The position numbers and the translations under genes were made by a program. From Hinthialibacter sp964556895 (GTDB taxonomy: Bacteria > Hinthialibacterota > Hinthialibacteria > Hinthialibacterales > Hinthialibacteraceae), in contig CAZKYC010000013.1 in assembly GCA_964556895.1 (NCBI GenBank), positions 1 through 64,000 of the forward strand: a stretch of 64,000 nucleotides of DNA, written 5' to 3'. The stretch's first letter is position 1, and every line of letters begins with the position of its first letter. The notes beneath the pieces are model-generated. The model was not told the origin of the DNA, did not search any database, and saw only the letters and a program-made list of their open reading frames with translations. This document shows positions 27,707 to 36,956 of this stretch, piece by piece.

Positions 27707-27750
27707 AACGTTTAAGAAATAAAATAAATAAGTCTATAATAACAAGATAG

Positions 27751-27802
27751 ATAAACGATATTATTCGTTTATTTTGATAAGAGTAATGAAATTATAAACG
27801 AT
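27751..27802 (-). promoter_or_regulatory. ATAAACGA inverted and direct repeats upstream of fic
   Basis: ATAAACGA at 27751-27758 is matched by TCGTTTAT at 27765-27772, and a third copy ATAAACGAT lies at 27794-27802. The region is strongly AT-rich and is immediately upstream of the fic start. An operator is inferred, possibly bound by the protein's own winged-helix-like tail. Confidence 0.4.
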
Positions 27803-27838
27803 ACAATAAAATAAAACAGGGGTAAAAGGGACAGATTA

Positions 27839-28624
27839 CTACTCCCCGATGGTTTGGTAGAGTTTGGCGAGGCGGCGGGCGTGTTCGTCGTAGGCTGATT
27901 CAAATAACGCGGTCGCGCGTTCGGCGCCGATGACCGCCGCGCCAGTCAACACCTTGGGCGGCTGGCCCGCGTTGGTGAGATGGGCCGCCACTTCGGCCTT
28001 GATGCAATTGATGATCGCACAGCCCCCAATGGTCGAGCCGGGAGCGACGGGAGTCTCCAGCCCAACGACCTTCACCATGGCGTCGCCCACCGGCGCACCG
28101 GTGTCGAGGACGATGTCGGCGCAATCCTGAAGTTTGACGCCGTCCGGGTGTTTGCTGGGAGTGGCGTCGGCGTGTTTCTTGCTGACGATGGCGACCACTT
28201 TGATGCCGCGTTTTTGGAACCCCAGCGCCATTTCAATCGGCACCAGATTGGCCCCGCTCGACGACACCACCAGCGCGCTGTCGTCTGACGAAAATTCAAA
28301 GTTGCGCAGGATGCGCTCAGCGAAACCCGGCACGTTCTCTAAAAACATGGCCTGGCGCTGGCCGTTTGGCCCCACGACCGGGTGGTGAAAAGTCAGAGAC
28401 AGTTCGACAATGGGGTTAAACCCAGGGAACGACCCATAGCGCGGCCACATCTCTTCGACCAGAATACGGCTATGGCCAGAGCCAAACAGGTGCACCATAC
28501 GCCCCGCTAAAATGCTTTGAGTGAATAGTTCCGCCGCCTGGTGAATCGCCTCGCGCTGGGCCTCGACACAGTCAAGCAGCTGCCGGCATTGAGTGATGTA
28601 ATCAGTAATTGGCGATAGGGTCAT
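27839..28624 (-). CDS. SIS-domain sugar-phosphate-binding protein (UPF0309-like)
   Basis: A 261-residue protein with a SIS fold: FGSGHSRILVEEM at about 47 is the first phosphate-binding loop, and SSSGANLVPIEMAL near 122 is the second. The family UPF0309/DUF2529 contains similar single-SIS proteins often encoded with sugar catabolism genes. It may isomerise or sense a phosphosugar. It is followed by the sulfatase in the same direction across a 129-bp gap that contains a CCCCCCATCTTGGGGGG hairpin at about 28680. Confidence 0.75.
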   Translation of the reverse strand: MTLSPITDYITQCRQLLDCVEAQREAIHQAAELFTQSILAGRMVHLFGSGHSRILVEEMWPRYGSFPGFNPIVELSLTFHHPVVGPNGQRQAMFLENVPGFAERILRNFEFSSDDSALVVSSSGANLVPIEMALGFQKRGIKVVAIVSKKHADATPSKHPDGVKLQDCADIVLDTGAPVGDAMVKVVGLETPVAPGSTIGGCAIINCIKAEVAAHLTNAGQPPKVLTGAAVIGAERATALFESAYDEHARRLAKLYQTIGE

Positions 28625-28753
28625 CGTTCACGTTCTCTGTTCTAACAACATGGCGATACACTCAAATTCCTCTTACTCTCCCCCCCATCTTGGGGGGGAA
28701 GGTGTTCTCTTTCGGGCATATAACCCGCTAGATACTATGATAGCGCGAAGGAA

Positions 28754-30334
28754 CTACGCTTCCGGTTTCACTCGCAGCCACCATTCGTCATACAGCGCTT
28801 TGAGAAGGCGAACGACTTCAGGGCGTTCTGCCGCGAGGTTGTTGGTCTCGGTCTTGTCGGCGTCCACGTCAAAGAGTTCCCAGTTGTCTTGCCACGACAC
28901 CAGTTTCCATTTTCCGGCGCGCACCGCCCTGCCGCGCGCCCATTGCCAAAAGATGGGACGCTGGCGCGTCCAGTCTTCGCCGTCGATCACTGATAGAAAG
29001 CTTTCGCCTTCCATCGCGGGGATGGCCTCGCCATGAATCCCTGCTTGGGGGTAGTCCGCCCCGGCGGCGTCAAGCAGGGTCGGCATCACATCGATGAAAT
29101 GCCCGGTGGAATTGTTGATACGGCCTGGGGTTTTCAGGCGTTCAGGCCAGTAGGCGATCATGGGCGTACACACCCCGCCCTCGTGGCTGTAGTTTTTATG
29201 GAAACGATAAGGCGTATTGCAGACGTTTGACCAGTCGCGGCCCAGCGAGGTCCAGCGTTCCATGCTTCCGATCTCGCCCGTCCAGGGGGAATTTTTTCCC
29301 TTCGTCACCATCTCAGCCGAACAGCCATTGTCTGACGCAAACAGAATGAGGGTGTTGTCTTCTTCGCCCAATTCACGAATTTTGTCGACGACTTCGCCCA
29401 CCTTTTGGTCGACGCGGTCAATCATGGCGCAATAGACCGCCATTTTGAGGTCTTCTTGGTCTTGTTGTTCGGGGGTGAGTGAATGCCAATCTTTGTGTTC
29501 GGGTTGGGATTGTTTGAAGGTATCGTCGATCAGCCCCATCTCGCGCTGGCGCTTGTCACGCTGGGCGCGGAGAGCGGCGTAGCCTTGTTTGTACTTGCCG
29601 CGGTATTTGGCGATGTCATCCGGCCACGCCATCAGCGGGTCATGCGGCGCGGTGTAGGAGAGATATAAGAAAAACGGCTTGTCTTCGTTTTTGTATTCAT
29701 CTAAATACTCAAGCGCGTACTTGGTGAAATAATCGGTGGTATAAAAATCGGTCTCAGGCGGGGTATAGCCTTCGATGGTCTTGTCGTCGATACACCAGGC
29801 GCGGCCGTCGCGCTTACGGGCGGGGTCAGGTTCGCCGGGGCGTTGAAAGCCGGGGTTGAAGTGGTTGCTGGCGCCGTCGCGCAAGCCAAAGTAGCGGTCA
29901 AAGCCAAAGTCGACGGGGTTGTCGAGGCCGTGGTGTTTGCCCGTCATCAGAGTGCGGTACCCGGCTTGTTTGAGCGCCGCCGCAATGGTGGTGCAATGTT
30001 TGAAATGGCTGTGTTTCTTGCTCATGTTGCACTGTTGGGCATACAGCCCGGTCAGCAGGCACGCCCGTGAGGGGAAACACTTGGCGGTGTTGTGCATCTG
30101 GGTGAAGCGCACCCCGCCCCGGGCGAGGCGGTCGAGGTTGGGCGTTTTCACTTCGCTGCCGTAACAACCGATGTCAGACCAGCCCATGTCATCAACCAGA
30201 ATGAAGACGATATTGGGGCGTTTGTCTGTCTTGGCGTTGACGGGGCCTGCGCCGGTTAATGCGGCGGCGCCCAAACTGATTGTTTTTATGGCATCGCGGC
30301 GGTTTAGGTTTTTCATCGAAGCCTTGCCTGTCAT
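28754..30334 (-). CDS. Tat-exported sulfatase (Cys-type, formylglycine-dependent)
   Basis: This 526-residue enzyme begins with a Tat-like signal (NRRDAIKTISLGAAALTGAG at about 11-30). Metal ligands Asp48 and Asp49 lie in FILVDDMGWSDIG. The formylglycine site is Cys86 in CFPSRACLLTG, which matches C-x-P-S-R with downstream LTG. Other active-site parts are the GKHH loop and ASDNG. The substrate is probably a sulfated polysaccharide or glycoside. An alternative start at 30316 is equally plausible. No sulfatase-activating enzyme gene is seen in the window. Confidence 0.9.
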   Translation of the reverse strand: MTGKASMKNLNRRDAIKTISLGAAALTGAGPVNAKTDKRPNIVFILVDDMGWSDIGCYGSEVKTPNLDRLARGGVRFTQMHNTAKCFPSRACLLTGLYAQQCNMSKKHSHFKHCTTIAAALKQAGYRTLMTGKHHGLDNPVDFGFDRYFGLRDGASNHFNPGFQRPGEPDPARKRDGRAWCIDDKTIEGYTPPETDFYTTDYFTKYALEYLDEYKNEDKPFFLYLSYTAPHDPLMAWPDDIAKYRGKYKQGYAALRAQRDKRQREMGLIDDTFKQSQPEHKDWHSLTPEQQDQEDLKMAVYCAMIDRVDQKVGEVVDKIRELGEEDNTLILFASDNGCSAEMVTKGKNSPWTGEIGSMERWTSLGRDWSNVCNTPYRFHKNYSHEGGVCTPMIAYWPERLKTPGRINNSTGHFIDVMPTLLDAAGADYPQAGIHGEAIPAMEGESFLSVIDGEDWTRQRPIFWQWARGRAVRAGKWKLVSWQDNWELFDVDADKTETNNLAAERPEVVRLLKALYDEWWLRVKPEA

Positions 30335-30470
30335 TCTACTGTCCCTTTCAAATCAATGATGGATTTCTTACGCAATGCAATTTTACCCTCATCCTACCCC
30401 TTTCTACGACAGGCACAGGCGAAGGCCGACGCGGCGAGCTCGAATAACTGGGGACGGCGAACCTCTTGGT

Positions 30471-30530
30471 GAGCCGCGATAAAGTGAAAACGTATCATAC
30501 TTCGCGGCTCGTCGAGAGACTCGCCCTCCC
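30471..30530. repeat. Palindromic intergenic unit with GAGCCGCGA stem and CTCGCCCTCCC tail
   Basis: GAGCCGCGA at 30471-30479 pairs with TCGCGGCTC at 30502-30510, followed by a GAGACTCGCCCTCCC tail. The same tail is one arm of the longer palindrome at 34771. The 290-bp gap shows no gene. Confidence 0.6.
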
Positions 30531-30624
30531 CATACTTCGGTCGCGATGCTCCCTCGCAATGACGCCCGCTGGCTTTCTCAGAGTTTTCACAGAGAAAAAG
30601 TAAATGGAATCTGAGCCGAGACGT

Positions 30625-31701
30625 CTATCGCAAGATGGCTTCGCTTTCATCTGAGATGACTAGTTTATATGAACGCGGGCGACGGTCGCTGCAACTAATA
30701 GTGACATTGCGGCCCAGAATGCTGTGGTCGATGCGCTCATCAACGTTGCTGATTTGGCAGTGCTCCATAATGACGCTGTATTCGACTTCACAATTCAACA
30801 GGCGCGAGTTGTCGCCGATTGAGGTGAAACTGCCGACAAAGGCGTCGCGGATAAAACAGTTTTTGCCGATGACGACCGGGCCGCGAATGGTGCTGCGCTC
30901 GATTTTACTGCCCTTGCCGATGACCACATCGCCGCGTACGTCAGAGCCGTCGTCGACCACGCCATGGTTTTCGGGTTGGTCGATGTCGCTTAACACCAGG
31001 CGGTTGGCTTCGATCATATCGTCGGGGTTTCCGGCGTCGATCCACCAGCCGTCTAACACCTGGTGGCCGACCGGGTAGCCGCCGTCGATCAGGCCTTGGA
31101 TGGCGTCGGTGATTTCATATTCACCCCGCCCAGAGGGTTTGAGGTCTTTGAGTATTTTGTGAACATTGGGCGAGAAGACATAAATCCCGATTGCGGCCAG
31201 GTTGGTCGACGGGTCTTTGGGCTTTTCGACCAGTTTCACAACACGGTCGTTTTCCATCAGGGCGATGCCGTAGAGTTCGGGTTTCTCCACTTCGCGCAGG
31301 CAGATGACCGCTCCGTCTTTGCATTGTTCAAACTGATTGACGGCGCCTTCGAGGCCTTCTTGAAGCAGGTTGTCGCCTAGGTACATGACAAAAGGCGAGT
31401 CGCCCAAAAACTCCTGCGACACCATGATGGTATGGGCGATGCCCAGCGGTTTTTCCTGTTGAATATAGGTAATCTTCACGCCAAAGTCAGCGCCGTCGTC
31501 GATAACGTCGGCCATATCGCGGGTGTTGTCGCTGACCACGATGCCGATTTCTTCGATGCCGACGCGTTTCAGCTTTTCAATCGCATACAACACCAGCGGC
31601 TTGTTGGCGATAGGAATCAGCGGCTTGGAGTTAGTGAAGGTCAGCGGCCTGAGGCGCTTGCCCCGGCCCGCGCATGGGATGATGGCTTTAAGTGTTGTCA
31701 T
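30625..31701 (-). CDS. Glucose-1-phosphate thymidylyltransferase-like nucleotidyltransferase
   Basis: The 358-residue protein is the long, StrD/RmlA2-type form. The N-terminal 235 residues form the nucleotidyltransferase domain with LKAIIPCAGRGKRLRPLT (nucleotide loop), SKPLIPIANKP, and MYLGDN (metal and sugar binding). The C-terminal 110 residues carry left-handed beta-helix hexapeptides (DVRGDVVIGKGSKIERSTI). It makes an NDP-glucose, probably dTDP-glucose, for surface polysaccharide. No rmlB, C or D gene is nearby. Exact nucleotide and sugar are inferred. Confidence 0.85.
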   Translation of the reverse strand: MTTLKAIIPCAGRGKRLRPLTFTNSKPLIPIANKPLVLYAIEKLKRVGIEEIGIVVSDNTRDMADVIDDGADFGVKITYIQQEKPLGIAHTIMVSQEFLGDSPFVMYLGDNLLQEGLEGAVNQFEQCKDGAVICLREVEKPELYGIALMENDRVVKLVEKPKDPSTNLAAIGIYVFSPNVHKILKDLKPSGRGEYEITDAIQGLIDGGYPVGHQVLDGWWIDAGNPDDMIEANRLVLSDIDQPENHGVVDDGSDVRGDVVIGKGSKIERSTIRGPVVIGKNCFIRDAFVGSFTSIGDNSRLLNCEVEYSVIMEHCQISNVDERIDHSILGRNVTISCSDRRPRSYKLVISDESEAILR

Positions 31702-31803
31702 TCGTCTCCCCCCAATTTGTGTTGTTTCGTCTTTGTGAATGATACGGTAAACACAGTCTTAGTTTCTCATGTCATCACGTCTGAGAATACGAAATGAATT
31801 CAC

Positions 31804-32127
31804 TTACTGATGTTCCATTGCATTTCTTAGAATTGTATTAATGCGGGTTTGGTAGCCTGGCCCTTGTTCTTTTATCCATTCGACTAAGTCAGCGTCTAAA
31901 CGAATTGTGATTCGCTTTCTAGGGTTCTCTTTGGGTGGTCGCCCAGGCGAGCGGTTTAATAGAGAGGTAGCATTCGCTTTCCCTACGATCTTCGCTAGCG
32001 CTTCTTTTGCCGGGCGAGAACGTGAGAAATCCTGTTCGGTCCACTCAGGATTACTCGGATCATTTTGAATACCGAGATTGATCTCCTCATCTTCTTTAGG
32101 ATGTGGAGTTTTCAATTTTTTGTTCAT
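31804..32127 (-). CDS. brnA: BrnA-like antitoxin
   Basis: From the ATG at 32127, preceded by AGAGG, the protein has 107 residues. The C-terminal ribbon-helix-helix region reads KRITIRLDADLVEWIKEQGP and then GYQTRINTILRNAMEH, the usual BrnA signature of autorepressor-antitoxins. The start overlaps the remnant of brnT, which is broken, so this antitoxin no longer has its cognate toxin here. It could still repress its own promoter or neutralise a related toxin elsewhere. Confidence 0.85.
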   Translation of the reverse strand: MNKKLKTPHPKEDEEINLGIQNDPSNPEWTEQDFSRSRPAKEALAKIVGKANATSLLNRSPGRPPKENPRKRITIRLDADLVEWIKEQGPGYQTRINTILRNAMEHQ

Positions 32128-32297
32128 ATTTCTTGACCTCTTTGCTATTTGCCTTGCGTAAACTAATGACTCGAATGGCATTTTTCGGACGGTGAAAACT
32201 ACACATTAAAGTCGGTTGTGAATGGGTGCGAACCCAACTTCGCGTTTTTCAGCGGTTTTGCATTGCCCCATTCGAAATCCATAATTTTATCGTACAT
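32096..32297 (-). pseudogene. brnT: Broken BrnT toxin gene
   Basis: Two BrnT-like pieces lie in different frames just ahead of brnA. An ATG at 32297 starts MYDKIMDFEWGNAKPLKN, the typical BrnT beginning, and then leaves family similarity and stops at TAG. The plus-one frame gives FHRPKNAIRVISLRKANSKE followed by VKKYEQ, the typical BrnT end, terminating at 32096 inside brnA. The central part, about 30-40 residues, is missing. An internal deletion with a frame change explains this. The toxin should be inactive. Confidence 0.75.
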
Positions 32298-32335
32298 ACA
32301 AAAAAAGCAGTCTGCAATTGATCCCCCTGTTTTTC

Positions 32336-33772
32336 TTACTCTTCCTCATCCGCTTTGGGTTGAACTTTTGTTACAGGCAATGTACCCGAGCGGACGTCGT
32401 CAATGAGTTCTTTGGCGCGGAGCAGCAGCCAGTCGCGATGGTTTAGCGATGGGTCGTCTAACACGCGCTCCATCAGGCGGTCTAAGATTACCCCATACGC
32501 CGGCCCCGGCGCCATGCCCATGTCTTGGAGGTCGCGTCCGTTGATGTTCAGGTCGGTTATTTTGAGGGCGTCGTCAGCGCGTTCGATATGGCGTAGGCGC
32601 CGGACGAAATGAAACAGCCCGATTTCATACCCGTCGTGGTTGAGATGGTTGCCGCGGCGGTCAGCCATGCGCAGCCGCAGAAACCCGGCGATGCGGTGGC
32701 GGCCCACCTTGCGGACAAAGCGGCGGATAGCGCCGTCTGACAGCCCAGGTTGGAGGTTATACATATGGTTTTCGACAACGACGACGGCGTCTTCGATGGC
32801 TTTGTTTGAGAAACGCAAGCGCTGCATGATACGCTTCGCCATGCGCTTGCTGGCGTATTGGTGGCCATAAAACACATAGTCGCCCTTGCGTTTGAGGTAT
32901 TGCTTACAGGGCGTCTTGCCGAGGTCATGCATCAGCAGCGACCAGCGTAAGTTGATCTCATCTTTGGGGGCGGCGTCAACGGCGTGCAAGGTGTGTATGG
33001 CGACATCGTCAGCGTGAAAGCGGTTCTGGCCGACGCCAAATCCCATCGCCAGCTCAGGCAAGACATACACCAACAGGCCGCATCGCTGCATGAGTTCAAA
33101 CCCGTGCGAGGGCTTGTCATACCCCAACAGTTTCAGCAACTCATCGCGCACCCGTTCGGCGGATATCTGTTGAATCAGTGGGGCGTTTCTTACAATGGCG
33201 CTAAACGCATCATCATCTAAGCGGCCCTGAATTTTGGCGGCGAAGCGCACCGCCCGCAGCATACGCAAATAATCTTCGCAAAAGCGCTCTTCAGCGGCGC
33301 CGACGGTACGCACCAACCCCGCGCGTAAGTCGGCGGCCCCATTGAATGGATCAATGATTTCGCCCGTGTCGATGTCCATCGCCATGGCGTTAAAGGTGAA
33401 GTCGCGGCGTTTCAAGTCATCGTCTACTGTATCCGCAAACTGGACGATGGGGTGGCGCCCATCGGCGTATTCTAAGTCGAAACGAAACGTCGTGATTTCA
33501 TATTGGACTTTATCAATAACCGCGGCGACGGTGCCGTGTTCAAAGCCGACGGGCGCGGCAGTCAGGCCGGCGTTTCGAATTCGCTTCATCACGTCTTTGG
33601 GCCGCAGCGAGGTCGCGAGGTCCCAATCGTTTCCACAGACTGAAGTGATCTCGCTTGACTGGGGCTGATTGGCGATCGAGTCGCGCAAAATGCCGCCCAC
33701 AACATAGACGTTGTCGGGGCCAAGTATCTCGCGCAGCCGAACCACTGCGTCTGGAATCAACGAGCGTTTCAT
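32336..33772 (-). CDS. CCA tRNA nucleotidyltransferase / poly(A) polymerase-family protein with HD domain
   Basis: A class II nucleotidyltransferase of about 478 residues. Motifs are VVGGILRD (nucleotide loop), NDWDLAT (the DxD metal pair), TFNAMAMD and the RD...RMLRAVRFAAK head/neck elements. An HD domain follows with RWSLLMHDLGKTP, resembling long bacterial CCA-adding enzymes with HD phosphohydrolase activity. It adds or repairs the CCA tail of tRNAs, or tails RNAs. The start is uncertain; in-frame ATGs also occur at 33781 and 33814 and none has a strong site. Confidence 0.88.
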   Translation of the reverse strand: MKRSLIPDAVVRLREILGPDNVYVVGGILRDSIANQPQSSEITSVCGNDWDLATSLRPKDVMKRIRNAGLTAAPVGFEHGTVAAVIDKVQYEITTFRFDLEYADGRHPIVQFADTVDDDLKRRDFTFNAMAMDIDTGEIIDPFNGAADLRAGLVRTVGAAEERFCEDYLRMLRAVRFAAKIQGRLDDDAFSAIVRNAPLIQQISAERVRDELLKLLGYDKPSHGFELMQRCGLLVYVLPELAMGFGVGQNRFHADDVAIHTLHAVDAAPKDEINLRWSLLMHDLGKTPCKQYLKRKGDYVFYGHQYASKRMAKRIMQRLRFSNKAIEDAVVVVENHMYNLQPGLSDGAIRRFVRKVGRHRIAGFLRLRMADRRGNHLNHDGYEIGLFHFVRRLRHIERADDALKITDLNINGRDLQDMGMAPGPAYGVILDRLMERVLDDPSLNHRDWLLLRAKELIDDVRSGTLPVTKVQPKADEEE

Positions 33773-33957
33773 GTGTACCATGTCTATCGTTAGACCTAAC
33801 AAACTGGGCTTCATATCGCGAGAGCGGTGTATCGTTTTCTGGCATGGGGCTAAAGTAACAGTGACTGAACCTGTCGACTATGATAGTGTATACATGCTGG
33901 CGGGCAACGTGTACTCATTTGTATTCGCCAGTGGGTGAGGCGCCTACGAGGTGGATT

Positions 33958-34584
33958 ATGGGATGGAATCGTTTTAGACCGTTGGATACCCGCGCCTTAT
34001 CGCTGCTTACACTCACAGCATTCGCGTTCACTGGATGCTCAAGCGCTCCCCTGGTTAATAACCAATCGTTTCATTTGAATGAACAACGAAACAGGCTGCC
34101 CACATCGGTAGGTGAACTAACGCGGCATGAAGAACCCTTTGAAGGCAGGCTGCCGCTTGGGCTGGGCGCGCGCGTCAATGTATTTATGGCCGAAAGCGCC
34201 CATGGGGTTGATACGCTCTACTCAGACGTGTTGAAACCGATGCGGGCCGGCAAGCTGTTTCGCTCTCAGCCGTTCGCGATTGATTACGCCGTGCGCGACC
34301 GCGGCGACTCGTTTGATGAAGGGTCAAAACTGACCGACTTGGATTTTGAGTCGAAGTATGACATCCGCCTCGGAATGAGCCGACGCTTTCACCGCTTTGG
34401 CGATTTTCTGAATCCAAAATTTTGGATGGCGTCAGGCCGCTTTGCGCCAGAGCCGCCCAAACAGCGCCCTCCTGGAAGAACAGGCTGGAACCCGCTATTC
34501 ACCGAAACGGCGCCTCCGCTCTTTGAGAGCGAAGACGCCGAGGAGACGCCCAAAACCATCTCGTTACTTGATGTGATCGAGTAG
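33958..34584 (+). CDS. Lipoprotein of unknown function
   Basis: The 208-residue protein starts at an ATG 6 bases after GAGGTGG. The signal has FAFTGC as the lipobox, followed by SSAPLV, a typical lipoprotein start. No domain is recognised in the rest; it has several charged stretches and a Pro-rich patch near residue 165. It is divergent from the nucleotidyltransferase gene and followed by a repeat-filled gap. Confidence 0.65.
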   Translation: MGWNRFRPLDTRALSLLTLTAFAFTGCSSAPLVNNQSFHLNEQRNRLPTSVGELTRHEEPFEGRLPLGLGARVNVFMAESAHGVDTLYSDVLKPMRAGKLFRSQPFAIDYAVRDRGDSFDEGSKLTDLDFESKYDIRLGMSRRFHRFGDFLNPKFWMASGRFAPEPPKQRPPGRTGWNPLFTETAPPLFESEDAEETPKTISLLDVIE

Positions 34585-34614
34585 CAACCAGTATCTACCT
34601 CATTTTTTTTATGT

Positions 34615-34694
34615 GCATGGCTTGTGTACAACGCTGCTCGCTTCAGCGCCGCTCCGCTATTTTGCGCAGGCGCTCTCAGAGTTGCACCCATGCC
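34615..34694. repeat. Palindromic repeat module B, copy 4
   Basis: An 80-bp copy with arms GCATGGCTTGTGTACAACGC and CAGAGTTGCACCCATGCC. The bases after it (TGAATCGGCTTGTCAATTAT) resemble the start of module C, but the rest of C is absent. Confidence 0.85.
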
Positions 34695-34770
34695 TGAATC
34701 GGCTTGTCAATTATTGTTCCGCCAGAACTCTGTTTGTTCGCTTTATTGATTTGGGCGGCAAGGCAAAAGG

Positions 34771-34851
34771 GGGAGGGCGAGTCTCCCGACGAGCCGCACT
34801 GAAATGAAATTGCTTTTCTATATCGCAGCACGCCAGGAGACTCGCCCTCCC
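34771..34851. repeat. Inverted repeat with 16-bp perfect arms
   Basis: GGGAGGGCGAGTCTCC at 34771-34786 is exactly complementary to GGAGACTCGCCCTCCC at 34836-34851. The loop contains GACGAGCCGC and CGCAGCACGCC. Related fragments occur at 25420 and 30511. It lies between two convergent genes and could act as a bidirectional barrier to transcription, though no T run follows. Confidence 0.75.
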
Positions 34852-34872
34852 TAAATTGAATTCAATTGTTCT

Positions 34873-36210
34873 CTACTTATACTTTGGCCTTGTAATGCGC
34901 GGCATGGTGGTCAGCAACTTGCGCAAGTAGGTCGAGTTGAGTTGGGTGCGCGACCATTTGATTGTGTGGAGCGCAAATTGATCAGGCAACCCGTCAAACG
35001 CGACCACATCATAGTCTTCAATAAACTGGTGTAAGTCAGGATGGAGTTTATCTAACACCTCTTGAGTGATTAAAATCTCTTCTGACTCGGCTTTTGACTG
35101 GGTCGCTTTGCCGATGCGCATGTCCTTCGATTGCAGCAGTTCTGTGCCCTGAAACACCACTTCGCCCACATGGATGCCAATCGCCGCTTGGACTTTCTGG
35201 ACGTCTCTCACCTGCATGTTGCGCTTGAACAGCGACTGGAGAATTTGAATCGCGGCGACGGCGGCGCGGTCGATATTATCGACTTCATACCCCGCGATAA
35301 TCTGGTCGCCCTCACAGTTACGCAAAAATTCGCAGCCCTGCGACGTGAACGTCTTGTTACAGATTTTTTGGTATTCTTCAATCAGGCGGGTGGCTTCGCG
35401 GTCGCCGTAACTCCAAAACTTTTTGGTCGAGCCGCACACGTCAATGTAAACCATCGCCCAGTCATGGCTATGACGCTCTACGACGGCTGTCATGGGTTTG
35501 TCTTTTTTGAGCGCCGCCAGCTGTTCTTTGATGCTGGGTTTTTTGCTGGGCGAAGCCGGGGCCAAATTGTCTTCGTGATAGGCCTGGTAGAGGTCTTGAG
35601 GCTCAGGGATGTTTTTGAGATCAAACGCGCCAATCTTTTTGAAATTAAAATCGCCTGACGCTCGCAAGATTTTATGAATTTGAGACGACACCAAAATCTG
35701 GCCGGGCTGCGCCTTGCTTTTCACCCGGGCGGCCATGTTGGCGGTGTTTGACTGAAGAAGCGCCCCGTCTTTAAACACCACATACCCTTGATGAACGCCA
35801 AAACAGGGGACCAGCGGCGTCTCCGCCGGACGCGAATCGTTCCATTCATCCATCACTTCAAGTACTGAGTCGGCGGCCTTTAACGCCGCTTCCGGCGTTT
35901 CAAAACAGGCGATGATTTGCGGCCCGCCGGTCGGGTCGATAAAGGTCGGCCCAAGTTCCATCAAGCGTTCGCGGGCGTGAGATTGGTAGTCGGCGAAGAT
36001 GGCGTCAGCCGCGTTGCTGTCTAACTTCCAAACATCGTCAGCCGAAGCCGACACGTCGATAAACATGATGGTCCATAGTTGTTGGTTTTCGTCTCGAAAC
36101 TCTTGTTCGACCCGGTCTCGGGTCTCAAGCGCTTTTCTCAGGCGGTCTTCGAGGTCGTTCGACGATGAGCCGCGTTTAAATGATTGTGCGTCTCTCATTG
36201 GTTGGTTCAC
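34873..36210 (-). CDS. Protein with two class III nucleotide cyclase-like domains
   Basis: A soluble 445-residue protein with two cyclase homology domains (about 45-230 and 250-430). Domain 1 keeps one metal Asp (Asp52 in FIDVSAS) and the Asn158/Arg162 pair of the transition-state site (NMAAR), but the second metal Asp is Pro97. Domain 2 has both metal Asp residues, Asp257 (YIDVCGS) and Asp302 (CEGDQII), but lacks the Asn and Arg (RIGKA at the aligned place). Together the two could make a single composite site as in mammalian adenylyl cyclase, with the order reversed. The residue that selects adenine is not conserved, so ATP use is unproven. Confidence 0.8.
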   Translation of the reverse strand: MNQPMRDAQSFKRGSSSNDLEDRLRKALETRDRVEQEFRDENQQLWTIMFIDVSASADDVWKLDSNAADAIFADYQSHARERLMELGPTFIDPTGGPQIIACFETPEAALKAADSVLEVMDEWNDSRPAETPLVPCFGVHQGYVVFKDGALLQSNTANMAARVKSKAQPGQILVSSQIHKILRASGDFNFKKIGAFDLKNIPEPQDLYQAYHEDNLAPASPSKKPSIKEQLAALKKDKPMTAVVERHSHDWAMVYIDVCGSTKKFWSYGDREATRLIEEYQKICNKTFTSQGCEFLRNCEGDQIIAGYEVDNIDRAAVAAIQILQSLFKRNMQVRDVQKVQAAIGIHVGEVVFQGTELLQSKDMRIGKATQSKAESEEILITQEVLDKLHPDLHQFIEDYDVVAFDGLPDQFALHTIKWSRTQLNSTYLRKLLTTMPRITRPKYK

Positions 36211-36956
36211 CCTATCGTGTTATGACATTTGTTCAGATAAAAGCCTATTTTAATGATCGTACAACACTGAACAAAATCAAAATGGAATTACAGACGACAA
36301 CCTATGTCACATTCTTTGACGCAGGTTGTTTTTTGAAATTGATACGAAATTTGTTCTCGATTGTAAGAATGAGAAACTATATAGTAGATGAAAATGAAAA
36401 TGTGCAAAGTTTTTTTATTCGTTTCAAGCAGAAGCTGCATAGAAAGCCACACGACTTCGATAGCAAGTAATGGCGTAATTCTTTTTACCTTATATATAAA
36501 AGCAGATTCACAGAATCTACAAGACCTGCCCTCTAACCATTTGTCCAGAAAGTATCGCAACCCTAAATATGGATAGTCCTTCACTTAAATTTTCTATATA
36601 TTGACAACGGTGCATCTATTTACGAATAATTTACCCCTTCTATAATTCATCGGGAATATTTTTCATGTGCGCTTTATTCGCTTGTAAAGTGTTATTTTGT
36701 TACATGCTATTATTTTTGTAAAAGAATTAGCATTTACGCTAATTTTCTTTTAATATGCGTTAAAAGACCTGGAAATTCTCACTTAAAGATGGTTTTGTCT
36801 ATTCTTGCACAAAACTTGCGATGACATTGTTTATAACACCTTTTTAAGCGTTTTTTTGACTTGTAGTGATATTTTACATAAGGGCGCTTCAGGGCATGCC
36901 CTAATAGTGGTCAGGCGGCTTTAAGGCCGCATATCAAGAAGTGCGAGACTGATTTT
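36211..36956. other. AT-rich intergenic region without recognised gene
   Basis: This is the longest AT-rich stretch of the window, about 746 bp, with poly-T tracts and no frame resembling a protein. A TTGACT box at 36856-36861 upstream of the HEAT-repeat gene could be part of a promoter, but no good -10 box is spaced from it. Its base composition differs from its neighbours. It may hold a small RNA, although no hairpin with a T run was found. Confidence 0.4.

Noticed and set aside
36288..36584. A 98-codon minus-strand frame in the AT-rich gap
   Set aside because: It has no ribosome site, no recognisable composition or motif, and lies in low-GC sequence where long frames are not meaningful.
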